Assembly (NCBI GenBank): GCA_016584495.1
Contig: WAID01000003.1
Coordinates: forward strand, 4,030,001 to 4,094,000
Length of the DNA stretch: 64,000 nt
Origin: Celoporthe dispersa
Lineage: Eukaryota > Ascomycota > Sordariomycetes > Diaporthales > Cryphonectriaceae
Reading direction: 5' to 3'
The notes under the pieces were generated by a model. It saw only the letters and a program-made list of their open reading frames with translations, was not told the origin of the DNA and ran no database searches. The position numbers and the translations under genes were made by a program. Shown one piece after another: positions 44,193 to 57,608 of this stretch. Each line of letters starts with the position of its first letter. Within the stretch, counting starts at the first letter, position 1.

Positions 44193-45518
44193 TGTGCCTG
44201 TTTGGAGGGATGTGGAGGAGGGGAGGTTGGTGTCGACAAGCTGTTGAGATTATAAAGACATGATTGGAAGTGAAGTAAATGGCTCAGGCAGAGAATGATG
44301 AGCGAGGGAATTGAACAATGCGTCGTGGTTTGGCTTTGGTTCTGGGGACGTTGGAGCTGGAGCTGGAGCGTTGAAGCTGGTTGAGTCCACAGCTCCCCAC
44401 TAAACTGCCCCACGTTTTGTATTGCCCTCTGCTAGGGGCAGGTTGGCAGGCATACCCAGCAAGGGCCCTAAGCTTATAGCATAGTGCTGTTAGAGCTTTA
44501 TTTCACAGTCTCTAAGCATCCCTTTCTCCAAATTATTTATACCTTCATTTTTCTTCAGTTACTTATGAGCTCTTCCTTGAAGAGTGATTCTTGTGCTGAC
44601 TGTCACCATGTGACTAGCATTTCCTCAAGTCCAGCTCGATCTATGTCCATCTAAGTCCTGACGCTGCTCTCTGACTTCAACCACCATGAAGGCCATTCCT
44701 CCATTCTCTAACCTTATTTCCATTTGTGAGTTCATCCCATCTACCTTTTCTATATCTTGTCCCTTGAATCTAAGGATACAGACATGCAGGGTGTCACATT
44801 TGCATGGAACCATAGTAGCCCTCTTATACAAATGCTTGCTGGTGATGCAGCCCAGCAGATGCTCCAGCAAGCACTACACTGCAAAGCGGGCCGTGCCGGG
44901 TTGTTAGCATGAGCTAATAGTGATTCTTTGTGATGGTGGCTTGCTTGGTGGTCTGCGTCGCATCTCATATTCCTGGCTTCAGTACTGCGAATGTGGTGGT
45001 CTTCGCCCTGGAGTCAACTGCCTAGAGACTCTGCAGCGGAGTGACATGGTAGGGTTCCAGCATCGGGCATCAGAGTATATCTGAGCTGATGGGTGGTTGT
45101 TTAGGACTCCAATGATTTCATTCTCTAATGTTTTGCAGGACCAGGCAAATCTCTGTGCAGCTGCTTGGAGCAGATGAAGAAAGAACGCTGAACCTCTGAA
45201 GTTTAGACTATCTGAGTCGGACACCTTTAGGTGGCCTAGTGGGTTTGTACCAAGGGACGGTCCCCAGTCAGGCTTACTTAAGACAGCGACCCCACTAGAG
45301 CCCGCACTGGGTGCCCTCCAGCCTCCGCAGTCGGATCCCTATGCATCATACTCGGCAAGGGTTTTGGAAGCTCTGGCTGCTGGGCCCTCGGATCGTGTTA
45401 GTCACCCAAACGGGCGTTTCCAAAATTTTCAAATCCATCAATTGCTTCCACCTGCAACTCAAAATTGGTTCTCAGCTGGCATCTTTCACTCCTCGCATAC
45501 GGAGAGACACCAAGGACC
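44193..45518. promoter_or_regulatory. Divergent promoter region GPI13/LYS2
   Basis: About 1.3 kb between opposite starts, with no gene seen. A TGAGTC word at 45214-45219, about 300 bases upstream of the LYS2 start, resembles half of the general amino-acid-control site TGA(C/G)TCA bound by Gcn4/CPC1 proteins. One match is weak evidence. Confidence 0.4.
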
Positions 45519-48500
45519 ATGTCACAACTTCCTGATCCCACCGTGGACCTCGACTGGTCAGGCTTTGTCGGCCCCATCCACGAGCGCTTCAGGGCCTCCG
45601 TCGAGAGAAGCCCAGAGAGCACATGCGTCGTCGAGACCAAAACGTCGACGACGCCAGAGAGGAGATTCACCTATCGCCAGATCTACGAGGCCTCCAATGT
45701 CCTCGCACACTACCTGCATGACGCAGGCGTTACGAATGGGGATGTGGTCATGATCTGGGCGCATCGGTCGGTTGACCTAGTCGTTTGTATGATGGGCACA
45801 TTGGTGAGTCTTTCAATGTCTTTTTTTTTTTTTTTTTTTTTTTGATCATTCTCCTCTTGAGAGCGTGGATAAACTTGTGCTAACGGGATTGTCAGGCTTC
45901 TGGTGCTACTATGACCGTGTTGGACCCGGCATACCCTCCAGCTCGTCAACAGGTGAGTCACCACCCTACTTGGATCAGGCGGGCCGCAGGAACTTGGGAC
46001 AGGCAGCTACTGCCGTCTCTCAGTCCAGAACAAGGATTTTTCTCCCCTGTATTTCTTGCTACTAGATGCTCACTGTTCTCAAGGTCTACTTGGAAGTCTC
46101 CCAGCCGCGAGCTCTCATTCGGATCGGCCGAGCCACGGATGAGAACGGACCCCTGGCTCCCCTTGTCCAGAACTACATCGACGAGTCGCTGCAGCTCAAG
46201 GCAGAGGTACCCGACCTGCGCATCCGAGATGACGGATACCTCGCTGGCGGTGAGGTGGACGGGAAGGACGTGTTTGGGGGTGCCAGAGAGAAGGCGACCA
46301 CTCCTCCGGAGGTCGTCGTGGGCCCAGACTCAAATCCCACCCTGTCATTCACCTCTGGAAGCGAGGGACGGCCCAGGGCGTGCTTGGTCGGCACTTCAGC
46401 TTGACCAAGTACTATGCCTGGATGTCCGAGCGCTTCAACCTCACGTCGGACAGCAGGTTCACCCTCCTTTCTGGTATCGCTCACGATCCCGTGCAGAGAG
46501 ATGTGTTCACGCCCTTGTTCCTGGGAGCACAGTTGCTCGTGCCGTCGAGGGAGGACATCCAACACGAGAAGCTGGCAGAGTGGATGGGCGAGCACAAGCC
46601 GACCGTCAGCCACCTGACACCGGCTATGGGTCAGATTCTTGTCGGAGGCGCAACAGCTGAGTTTCCAAGTCTTCAGAATGTCTTCTTTGTCGGGGATGTC
46701 CTGACGACAAGAGACTGCCGTGTGCTCAGACGGCTGGCGGTGAATGCCAACATTATCAATATGTATGGAACAACCGAAACCCAGCGAGCAGTGAGCTACT
46801 ACGAAATCCCTAGCGCCGCCAGGGACCCCGACTACTTGGACAAGCTCAAGGATACTGTCCCTGCTGGTAAGGGTATGCAGAATGTGCAGCTGCTGGTCGT
46901 CAGCCGCGAGGACCGAGCCCGGATGTGCCAGGTGGGCGAAGTAGGCGAGATCTACTGCCGTGCTGCCGGTCTTGCCGAGGGTTACCTTGGTGACGAGGAG
47001 AAGAATAAGGAGAAGTTCCTCACAAATTGGTTCGTCGACAACCAGAAGTGGGTTGAGCTGGATGCCAAGAATAACAAGAACGAACCCTGGCGAAAGTACT
47101 ACCAAGGCCCACGGGACAGACTCTACCGGACTGGCGATCTGGGTCGGTACCTGGAGTCAGGGGACGTCGAGTGCACCGGACGAGCCGACGACCAGGTCAA
47201 GATTCGAGGTTTCCGCATCGAGCTGAACGACATCGACAGCAACTTGAGCCAGCACTCACTGATCCGGGACTGCAAGACGCTCGTCCGAAGAGATCGGAAT
47301 GAAGAGCCTACCCTGGTCAGCTACGTGGTTCCCGAACAGAAGGAATGGGAGAAGTGGCTGTCGATTTACAAATTGGAGGATGTTGAAGACGAGGGTGTCG
47401 AGATGGGGTCCGTCAGAGTCTACCTGAAGAAGTACCGACGGATGCAGACCGAGGTCCGGGATCACTTGAAGTCACGCCTGCCAGTCTACGCGGTGCCTAC
47501 GATCTACATTGTACTCAACAAGCTGCCGTTGAACCCCAACGGCAAGGTCGACAAGCCTAACCTGCCCTTCCCTGATGTTGCTGAGCGGACAGAAGAGGCA
47601 TCAGAAGAAGACCTGAAATACTGGGAGTCCCTGACCGAGACCGAGAGAGCTGTCGCTGAGAAGTGGGCAGAGCTTGTGCGCGGTCTGAACCCCAAGACCA
47701 TCCGACGGGATCAAAGCTTCTTCGACCTGGGTGGACACTCTCTGTTGGCCCAGCAGCTTCTCCCTGACCACCCGCAAGGATCTGGGTGTGGACGTCTCTA
47801 TCAATACTCTCTACGAATTCCCGACCTTGGCAGGCTTTGCTGCTCAGGTGGAGAAGGGCAAGAGTGGTGCAAGCGAGGCTGCCGAGGACGGCGTACCCGC
47901 CTACGCCAAGTCTCTGGACGAGTTGATTGCCACTCTTCCGGAGAAGTACCAGTCTGCAGACGCGGGTTCTATTGGGTCTTCTAGCAGCCTGACCGTCTTC
48001 CTCACCGGTGCTACTGGGTTCCTGGGCTCTTATCTCATCAAGGAGATCCTGGAGAGGACACAGACCGGCATCAGGCTGGTAGCTCACGTACGAGGCGCCA
48101 AGGATGCTTCAGCGGCACTCGAACGCATACGGCGCTCACTCCAAGGAAACGGAGTATGGAACGATGACTGGACATCAAGGCTGAGCTGTGCTGTCGGTGA
48201 CCTCTCTCAGCCACAACTCGGCATCGATGACTCGACGTGGAAGTCCCTGGCCGAGGAAGTCGATGTGGTCATCCACAACGGCGCCTCCGTTCACTGGGTC
48301 AAGCGGTACCACGACATGGCCGCCCCCAACGTCCTCTCCACCATCGAGGCGATGAGGCTGTGCAACACGGGCAGGCCGAAGCTCTTCTCGTTCGTCAGCT
48401 CTACTGCCGTCCTCGACACCGACCACTACATCAAGCTCTCGGAAGAGCAGACCCGCACAGGCCAGGGCTCCATCCTGGAAGAAGACGACATGCAGGGCAG

Positions 48501-49256
48501 CCGCATCGGCCTGGGGACAGGCTACGGCCAGACGAAGTGGGTGTCGGAGCAGCTGGTCCGCGAGGCAGGGCGGCGCGGCCTCCAGGGCACCATCATCCGG
48601 CCCGGGTACATCCTGGGTGACTGCGAGACGGGCGTTTGCAACGTGGACGACTTTTTGATCCGCATGCTCAAGGGCTGCATCCAGCTGTCATCCCGCCCGC
48701 GCATCATCAACACGGTCAACGCCGTGCCCGTCAACCACGTAGCGCGCGTCGTCGTCGCCGGCGCCCTCAACCCGCTCGTCAACGACCACGGCGTCAACGT
48801 GGTCCAGGTCACGGCGCACCCGCGCCTGCGCATGAGCGAGTACCTCTCGATCCTGGAATATTACGGCTACCAGACGCCGGAGGTGAGCTACGACGACTGG
48901 AAGGCGGCGCTCGAGACTTTGTGTCATCGGGCCCCCTCGAGAAGGACGCCGAGCAGAACGCGCTCATGCCGCTGTTCCACTTCTGCGTCAACGACCTGCC
49001 GGCCAACACGCGGGCGCCCGAGCTGAACGACCGCAACGCCGTCGCCGTGCTGAGGCGGGACGCGGACCGGTTCACGGGCATAGACGAGAGTGCCGGGTAC
49101 GGCGTGTCGAGGGAGGACGTCGGGAGGTACTTGAGGTATCTCGCCGAGATCAAGTACATCGCGTGGCCATCGGGACGGGGTAGGCAGCTGCCGGCGATCA
49201 AGGTCGACGCGGCGAGGGCGAGGGATGCCGCCGGTGGACGAGGTGGTGCGTCGTAG
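45519..49256 (+). CDS. LYS2: L-2-aminoadipate reductase (LYS2), 3 exons, three frame breaks
   Basis: Reduces alpha-aminoadipate to its semialdehyde in fungal lysine biosynthesis, after activation by a phosphopantetheinyl transferase (Lys5). Exons are 45519-45803, 45896-45952 and 46084-49256. The adenylation domain shows LSFTSGSEGRPKG (after correction), NMYGTTETQ, YRTGDLGR and NGKVDKPNLP. The carrier domain has FFDLGGHSLLAQQL (phosphopantetheine Ser). The reductase domain starts VFLTGATGFLGSYL, with GYGQTKWVSE (Tyr-x3-Lys). Three single-base errors disrupt the frame: a missing A at 46375, an extra C in CCC at 47762-47764, and a missing G at 48913-48915. The net correction gives 1171 codons plus stop. 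Intron 1 (45804-45895) contains a run of about 23 T; intron 2 is 45953-46083. Confidence 0.95.
45821..45843 (+). repeat. T homopolymer of about 23 in LYS2 intron 1
   Basis: A long T-run between the donor and acceptor of a 92-base intron. Its length is likely unreliable given the homopolymer problems elsewhere. Confidence 0.85.
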
Positions 49257-51220
49257 GGCACGGGCTGCGGGGCAAAAAAACTATAGATGCGAGCAATCTT
49301 TTTTCCTCCTCCCCCTCTTGACCACCGGCAGGCGGCCAAGACAAGACGAAACAAAATAAACGGGATGTGGGTAGTGATCGAGAGGTCAGGTCATGGTTCC
49401 ATCAGCGCCGGTGACCGATTGTAACTGCTGCGAAGGTTCATCTTTACAGTCAGAAGGATTGCTTCTGCAGGAGCTTTGTAGGAAGAGTAGGAGAAGCCCT
49501 CCAATGCTCGAAGGACCTTTTTCTAGCTCATGTCTATCTACCTGGGACAGACAGAAAGAAATCGCCGGGCCTTGTGTTCCTGATTGGTGTGATCAGGATC
49601 CAGATCCTAGTAGGAAACAGGAGGAGCTGACCAGTCGCGACGTCTCGCATCTGATGGATGGGTGGTTGGTAATCTACTGCCGGTCTGGTTGGTGTATTAC
49701 TACTATGTAAGTATGTATGATATGTGCCTTGTTCGATACGAGGCGTCTTGTTGCATCCTCTGTCTCTGTGGGGGATCTTGTGTATACTATAGTAGTACTT
49801 TCTAGATAGCGCCGACGGATAACCGTTTGCAGAAAAAGAAAAGAAAAAAAGAAAACAAAAAACAGTGTGTGGGGGTTGTTAACAGAGGAGGGGGGGCCGG
49901 TTGGTTGCACTTTCCCCCGAGTTAGTTTTAGTTTTTTGGCTGAGATAATCATCCTCTGGTTGGTCCCCCCCCCCGCCCTCGGACCACCAAATCCACCCTC
50001 CGCCCCTTCCCCTTGCCCCCCCCCCCAACCGTCAATTAAAATAAATCCTCAGCCTGGATCTACTATGGTGCCATAGTTATAGCGTCGCCACTACCTATTC
50101 CTCCCCAGGCTAGCGGGTCGCGGCAATTAATTCCAAGGCCTCTGCCAGGACCATGGTACCACCATACGTAAAATGGATTTGGGTAAGTACTTACTTAGGT
50201 ACTGCTGTTCGATGCCTGCTATCCGGTCACCTGGAAATGATGTAGTCACCCACTCAGCTGGTTGTTCCTTCTGCTAAACTTACCTTGGGACATGACCCCC
50301 AACTTTTCCCTCTCACTGACCAGTCCTCAGCTCACACCACCCAACACTCACTCGACTCCCTCCCCTCTTAAATCAAGATCCTATCGCGGACGCATTCCAC
50401 CCGCATCCTCCTCCCTGGGTGACACTACGGGTGGGCCCGCCCTCCGCTCTGTCTCGACACACACAAAGGAGTCCTGCAATCCCCAATCAAGGCCCTGGGG
50501 GCTCGCCGCGGGAACAAAGCGTCTAGGGTGCCGTGCTCGTGCTGAAGGGGGGTGGAAGGGGGAGCGGAAAGGGGGCAAAGGTTCTCCTTCCACATCGAGG
50601 CAGCATACCCACGTAAGACAGCCACCAACACAGTCTAGCTTCCCTCGCGTGCCGCTGGAAGGATTCGAGCACAGCTCGAACGACGACGCAGGGAGGCTTG
50701 GGAGGTTCCAGGGCTCTGGGAAGGATCAACACAGGCCAGGGGGAGGGAGGGGTGGTCCCCCATCACACTACCACCTTTCATCGTACGCACCCACACCCGC
50801 AGTCCCTCATCGCCTGGGACTGTCTGTCTCTCTGTCTCTCTCCTACCGAAGACGATCCCTCGAGGACAGCCGCCGGGTCAGGCCCAGGTCCAGACTCGAT
50901 AACTTTCCCCACGTGCCCATGCGCACAGCTGGGCGGCCAAGCTCTACCACTTACCCTCTTGTCCAGCCAGAGACGGTTCCCTTTCCGCCCATTGTGGTCT
51001 GTCTTTGCCTACATCATCATCGCCAATCCAGATCATAGGAGGAGAGGGAACGATACCCCCTACTAAGCCCAAAGTCATGTTCGGTACCCTTCGTCTTCGG
51101 TGTTGACCCGCAATTTCTTCCTTTCCTTTTTTTGTTTTATTTTAGATTTTTAACCTTTTTTTTTCTACCTGCGCAACGCAACCTGGGCACGTACATACGT
51201 ACCTGGAACCAGATGCGTAG
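49257..51220. other. Intergenic interval upstream of the Zn2Cys6 regulator
   Basis: About 2 kb without a supported gene. It contains A-rich and C/G homopolymers near 49835-50040 and palindromic AAGTACTTACTTAGGTAC words near 50184-50201. Open frames between 50.2 and 51.1 kb are Ser/Pro-rich with no domain. The right half is probably promoter and leader of the regulator. Confidence 0.45.
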
Positions 51221-54200
51221 ATGGATACGCCCGCACCCGCGCTCGCAGCGACAGCCGGCGGTAGCATCGCGACATCCAGCTCGAGCCCGCCGCTTCACCA
51301 GCACCACCCGCACCAGCACCAGCACCAGCACCAGCACGAGCCGCCAACGATCCAACACCGCGCCCAGAAGCGACCTCGGCTGGCCGGCTCCAGTGATAGC
51401 TGTTCGACCTGCAGACTGCGAAAGGTAAGGGAAGAAGAAGCAAGCGATGCCCGCTGCTGCATCAACATCCCGATTGTCCGGTCCGGCATGGCGCACGGAG
51501 CGAATGCACGTGTGATCGATCGCCTGCTGTAAGACCGTTACTGTACCGTCCAAACCAACAACCAGAAAAAAAAAAATCCAAGTGCAGTGTCGTCTCCATC
51601 ACAAATCACACTGGGCATGGCCCACGCACGCATGCAGCCCTCCCTGCGCAACCTCACCCCTCCACGCGAACATGTCTTTGTGTGGCCTGCCTGGCTGACG
51701 AGGATCATTGATCGTCTAGATTAAATGCTCTGGAAGGCCAGGGAACCAGCACGGTGCGCCTTGTGAAAAATGCGCCAAAGCCAGTATAAGATGCGGCTTC
51801 GTCGCAGACGATGGAGAGAAAGGTGAGCAGGCCATTTCCCGTTTCTATGTGTCCCTATCGTACCCAGAGGGAGATCCAGGCAGTGTGACCGTGTCACTTT
51901 TCATCATCTCCACCCGGTCGTCATGTCGTCCTGCCCTCTGTTACCATTTTCATATATTCGCTACCTTCAAGCTCATCCTCTCTTCTCTCTCTTGTATCTC
52001 GTCTTGCGCGTCATCGAATCTAGATTATGTCACACGCACGCACACACACACACACCGATCATGCCCCGACTCACCGTCCGACGTGTGATGTTGTATGTTG
52101 GTGTTCCTCAGCTAATCTGACTTTTCCTATAAGTCTCACGAGTGACTCCAACCCAAGACCTTACAGAGGCCGGCACTCGTCGGAAACGTGCTCAACGTGC
52201 CTGTGAGGCTTGTCACTCGCACAAGACCAAGTGCTCCGGAGAGTTCCCGAAATGTAAGAGATGCCTGGAAAATGGTCTCAACTGCGAGTACAAGATTTCC
52301 AGGAGGAAATTCACCACGGCTTCGGGCACGAGCGCCTCACCTACCACACCCCTAAACCCGGTTCAGAATGTCGCCTCTCGATCGCTGCCGCCTGTCGTCA
52401 GTGCCGAGGCCAAGCAGCTCATCTCACCCAGCGCATCGAGCGTGTCTCCCGGCCTGGCGGACTCGAACCGGAGGCCTTCGCTTGGAACTGCCCTTAATTC
52501 CGAGTAAGTATATGTTGCTCTCTTCGACCATGAAGGAGAGACAGACAAGTCCCGGGTGCGCTCTTTCGCGCCCTGTCCCAATCTTACAACCTTGTTCCAG
52601 TATAGCTCTTTCTTTTCACGCTCCCTTCTGATTTTCTCACTGTGCAGAGACATTCTCGCCCGTGTCGACCTGCTCTCGAGGCATTTCGACGTCTGGTTTG
52701 AGACCTGGGCAACGCTGCCTCTCATGAGCATCTTTCACCCGGGACAGACGTATCAGGGAATCCACGACAAGACTCTGAGCCCACACATTGTTCGGTGCGT
52801 GTGTGCGATGACGGCCAGATTTCTCATCCCGGGTTCTAGGAGCCTACCTTTGTTCGCTGAGAAGTGTGCCGAAGACGTCGACCAGTACGTCTTACAGCAA
52901 ATCAGCTCATTTCTTAGGAGTGGCGATGCGCTTGAGAATCTCCTCATCCTCCTGCTTACGATCTGTCACTTTTGGGTGGAGTCTCAGATGGGAAAGGTCT
53001 GGATGTATATGGGTCTTGCCGGGCGTTACATCACTGCCCTGCAGATGAACTGGGATGGCGCGGTCGACACGCCTATCAGACAAGAGATCATTCGCCGCGC
53101 TGTCTGGACCATCTGGAAGCTGGATCGCTATCTTGCAGGCGGCTTTGATGAACACCTCATCCTGCGGGACGAGGTGATGCATCTCAAATTTCCTGCCACC
53201 GATAGCGGCTTTCCTACAGAGAGCGACATAACGACGGCCACGCCCACACCAGGCCCGACCCGGCCCGTGCAGACACCACTATGCGTGTATCACATACACC
53301 TTCACAGGGCAAAGCACCACATCCTCGGAGTCACAAAGAAGTTGGCGGATCCCCCCACGCGCCATCCCCGGACATCCCAGTTGGAGCCTTCACAATTTCT
53401 GAATCAGGTCAGCAAGCTGCAGCAGATGCTCCTCACTTTCAGCCAGAGCCTACCGGAACACCTGAAAGTCTCAGATGCAGAGGTCGTTCGGCGCTGGTTC
53501 AACTCGCCGCAGCGCGGAAGCTTCGTCATGCTGTACACCACGTTCTGGGAGCTCTACATCGATCTGTACAGATTCTCCGTGCCGGGTTTACGGGAACAAG
53601 CGAGCGCAGAGGTTGCGAAGCAGCTGCCTCCGGACTTTGTGGTGAAATCACAGAAGCAGGCGGTCGGGTATGCCATCAGCCTCTCGCGGTTCTGGCGATG
53701 CGGCCAGGCAGTTGCTGACCAGGCGCCGTGGGTCGACGGGAGGGAAAGGCTTCTGACAGTTGACCAGACACTGGTATGCTCCCTCGGATTCCTAGATGAA
53801 CATATCAGCTACTCATTCGTGCCCTGGGCATCCGTGTTGTGGGTAGATAGACTGGCTGAGATGCTAATCTGCGTTCTGATGATAGGTTGTGCACATTATC
53901 CAAGTCACGAAGATACTTCTGGCTGCGAGACAACACCGTCTCTACGACAATCTAGAGGAGGGCAGTTCGGCGCCGCTCATACGCCAAGAAGTTGTCAATG
54001 ACGAGACTCTAGCTGCGCTGATACAGTCCAACATGAAACTCTTCGATGCCTTTGCCATATTTTTTCCAGCCACTATTGAGAATCACGTAAGTCTTTAGAG
54101 TCCGTTTCTGCCAGGCGTGTCCATACTTGTTACTAACAAACTACCTCAAAAGACCCGTGACCTTCGACTTGCCGTTGACGGCATCCAACAGGGCACTCCT

Positions 54201-54893
54201 TACGATAACCCTAGGGAGACCATTGGGTATGTTTCTCTCTCTCTTTCGGGGAGATCGTACTCCTCGTATGCCCTCCTCGTCTGTCTTGTGCTAACCCCCA
54301 TCCGTCTCGTCAGAATGCCGGCCAGGAAGCCACCAGAGAATGTTCGGCTGCCAGGCCCGCATTATATGCTCGAACAAGCGATCGCACCTCCAGATTACGA
54401 GGACCGAGACAAGTACCGCAACAGGTCCGGAGCAGACGTCCTTCTACGCCAGAGAAGGCAACCGTCAAGCCTGTCTTCTGTGCCCTCTTCGGCAGGATCC
54501 GGCCACGCGGGCGCTTCAGGCGGGTCTCAGAGACCTGATATCCCGGTCTGGCTCGCCGAAGCACGAAACGGCCAGGCCGCGCCCGGTACGCTGGCCATTC
54601 CGCAACAATCTCCTGTAATGCCTTCGCTCGCCATGGCTCAGCCGCCAGAGAGCCAAGGATTTTCTCCACAGCCAGTGTATGCCCGTGCCGGGTCCTGGGC
54701 CACTCCGATGGGCATGTATGATAACACTACTCCCTCGGCGCTGCCGCCGCCACCGCCTCCCACAAACGCGAATCAACATACCTACACAGCCCCTCTCCTC
54801 GGATCTAGTCCAGCTCATGACTACCACCCGGGGTTTTATCACAGGGCAGGGGGCAAGACGTTACCCTTCCCAGACATCGACTCGATTATATGA
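51221..54893 (+). CDS. Transcription factor with two tandem Zn2Cys6 clusters, 7 exons
   Basis: Predicted nuclear DNA-binding regulator. Exons: 51221-51424, 51720-51822, 52143-52503, 52648-53773, 53886-54086, 54153-54226, 54314-54893; the sum is 882 codons plus stop with no frame break. A His/Gln-rich N-terminus precedes cluster 1: cysteines 61, 64, 71, 83, 86 and 93 (C-x2-C-x6-C-x11-C-x2-C-x6-C). It is split by an intron just after CRLRK. Cluster 2 is complete: cysteines 123, 126, 133, 140, 143 and 150 (C-x2-C-x6-C-x6-C-x2-C-x6-C). The fungal middle homology region follows (DILARVDLLSRHFDVWFETW...IFHPGQTY), then a low-complexity tail with poly-Pro. No in-frame ATG lies between the preceding TAA and cluster 2, so cluster 2 is not a separate gene start. 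The target is unknown. Confidence 0.82.
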
Positions 54894-57608
54894 TTTGCCT
54901 TTGCTCGACTTCTTCGGCGCATCTAGACAAGATACCACTTAATTTCACAATATTGGCGACTTTTGAAGTCAGCATTGAGAAAAGACCGGGGAAAGCATCC
55001 GGATATATACATATAGACTGGACTGGAACACGCATGTGATAGTCAGTCTATCCGAGTCCAGGGTGGTGCAGATAATTCAGTTCCCAATGTTCTATGACCA
55101 GGGTAAGCACAGTCGAACTTTTCTGCCTACCACCACGATACTTGCTTTGGCCTCACGCCTGACACCTTGAAGGGAACAGCACCTTTTTTTGATCTTGTTC
55201 TTTCCCAATGGCTCCTAGCCGTTTGGGAATGTACCTTCGAACGCCCCGAGCTTCTCCTGATACAGCCAGCAGTGGCTGGTCTTCCTCGCCTGCCGCAGCG
55301 CAGTCGTCTTTATGCTGCTGTTCGCCTCGGCAGGCTGCGGCACATTGGCGAGGTCGTGCAGCTCCGCCGGCTCTTGAGACGGCTACACAAAGGTTCACCC
55401 TCTTGTTGCGGAACGAGACCGCCCTCTTCGCGAGATGTATCTCAGTGCTGTAGCGGGTCCCGGTCTCATACCCAGGCTGTGTGGCCATGACTTCTGCCCA
55501 GATCTCGGGAGTTCTGTAACGAGTGACGTAGCGGGCTCTATTGATGGCCGTATAGCGTGGGCCATAGCAAGTCTTTTGGACTGGCACATCAGGCCTAACT
55601 ACGGTGATTAGTGAAGGGAAATGTTGAAGGGACGGAAAAGGGATTGGAAGCGTTTTTTTTTTTTTTTTTAAAAAAAAAGGGTTTTTTCTCCTTTCGTTTT
55701 TGGTCCCGTAGAACCCGATGCGGTATATGGATTGATCAATGATGAGATACCCTGGGCGTCTGCACTTGAGAGAACTGGCATGCTTTCTCGGTCAGGTATG
55801 GAGAGATACGGCTCTTTCGTCTTCATTCATCTCTAAGCAGCCTGCTCCAGCCATGGCCTGACCCCCGTAGCCTGTTCCCTCATGTAGATTGGCTGCCGGT
55901 GATTCAGATGTCTGACGCCGCGTGGCTAGCTGGTAGTAGACCAACGGTGTGTCATCTAGATTGAGCGGGAAGCCATGCTGGGAGAAAGATGCAGCGGACT
56001 TGAGTTGAGCCACGAACTTTGGTTTTTTTTTTCTCGTGGTGCTCTTGGTCTACAGGGGTTGCTGTGTGAGGTCGAGAAGGCTCCTCTCCCTCCCCTTCTT
56101 CCTTTTTCTTCTCACCTTCTTCTTTCTAGGTGTATTATCTTTTAGAAATCTAAGTTGGCGCTTCTATCGTAGCTACTAGTGTATCTATCAAAGTGAGTAG
56201 TAGGTAGATAGACGGGGTAAAGTAGTGAAAGGGGCGGCCTACACTATATATCCCACACACCCCCCCGACCCCCTTGGTCTTCTGCCGCCTCGTTCTCAAA
56301 TGTTGCTTGTCGCCCAAATTATCCAAAAATTCGTTTATATAAATCAAACCGACACTATAAGAGCTATATGGAATTTGCTCCGTCCTAATTATTGTCTCCA
56401 CACATGTGGGAGAGAGGGACAGAGAGAGAGAGAGAGAAGAAAGAAAAGAAAAAAAAAGAGAGAAAAAAAGAGAGAGGTATAGCGAGCTAAGTATTAGCCG
56501 GGGGAGGGGGGCGTGTGAACAGACCTAGACTATTTATTCGCTACCTGTCAATAAACGGCTGTTTGACTCGGTCAGCAACCTCGTATCGGGGAATTTCGTC
56601 CACAAGTGTGTAAGTGAGTCTACCATCCTTTTTCCCCGAGCCTCCACCTGGGAACACCCGTGGGGCGACGGCGGCGGCGGCGGCGGAAGGGTTCATCTCA
56701 AGTTTTGGGTTCACTAGGGGGACCGTTGTCTGGACTGCGTACAAGACACGAGACAAAAGACTGAACGGCACAGCGCAAAAAGAGAGGGAGGGGGCGGGGG
56801 GACAAGGAAAGAAAAAACCAAGTTTCCATTTGCCAAATCCAATTTGATCAAAACCTAGAGGGGGAGCACTGCTCAAGTAGAAAGGGCAGACGCTGTTGGT
56901 CTAGGTTTCCTGATAATAATGATTATACAATATTGAGAATGTACAAACTCCACACAAGTCAAAATGTTTGAACGGGAAAACGATGCTAGCAGACGCTCGC
57001 TTTTGTCATGGAATTCGTCCTCCCGCATCCAGAGACCTTGACGGGGATACAAACGATGCGAGGCCGGTACATATACAAGACGGCCACGGTAATGTACGAG
57101 GCGGATCCGTCGTGAAAAGTTCGGGCGGCCCCCTCTCTCCCAGGCGCCAAGGTTCGGGTTCGTCGGGCGCCTGGTTGGGTGCGGGAGATTCATTGATGTT
57201 GTTGTTGTTGTACCACACCACAGCTCATCTTCCTTGCTGACACCCCTCCTCCTCCTCCCCTTTCCCCTTTCTCCCTTCCTCCCCTTCACCACCACCGACT
57301 TGGCACGAGCGCTGCCCCAGAAAAAAATGAAGGAGAAAGCGGTCAACTGGTCGACAGGATGAAGAAGGTGAAGCTCGTGCAGGGTATCTCAGCTGCAGGC
57401 AGCAAAAGTTGGGCGTCTCTCCAAACTCCAATCCCCATTGAAATACGGTATCAAAAGTCGTTACAGTGCGAAGGCTTCCCCCAGTCGCAAAGCCCCCGGC
57501 ACGGATGTGAGTAGGTCGTGAAAAAAAAAAAAAAGAGAAGGCGGCGGGTTGCTGTCATGACTGGGGGGAGCGTTGAGCGGCGCGCTCAAGGTCCGCACCC
57601 CCTCATCT
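54894..57608. other. Gene-poor interval, about 2.7 kb
   Basis: No gene is supported with confidence. A minus-strand open frame (55153-55587) is moderately long and lacks obvious low complexity, but it has no ATG at its start and no domain I can name. A T17/A9 junction lies at 55653-55678, a GA/AG-rich tract at 56410-56475 and a GGC repeat near 56666-56687. Some of this may be 3' UTR of the flanking genes. Confidence 0.4.
55653..55678 (+). repeat. T17/A9 self-complementary homopolymer junction
   Basis: Seventeen T followed directly by nine A. It can fold on itself but has no loop or G-C stem, so a terminator-like role is not supported; probably a microsatellite. Confidence 0.8.

Noticed and set aside
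40963..49256. GPI13 and LYS2 as pseudogenes or as programmed-frameshift genes
   Set aside because: Breaks are single-base, lie mostly in short homopolymers, occur in both directions and hit many unrelated genes. No shared slippery site or downstream structure, and no accumulated missense decay around them.
55153..55587. 144-residue minus-strand frame
   Set aside because: Begins at GTG, has no ATG at its start and no nameable domain; kept only as a remark under the interval.
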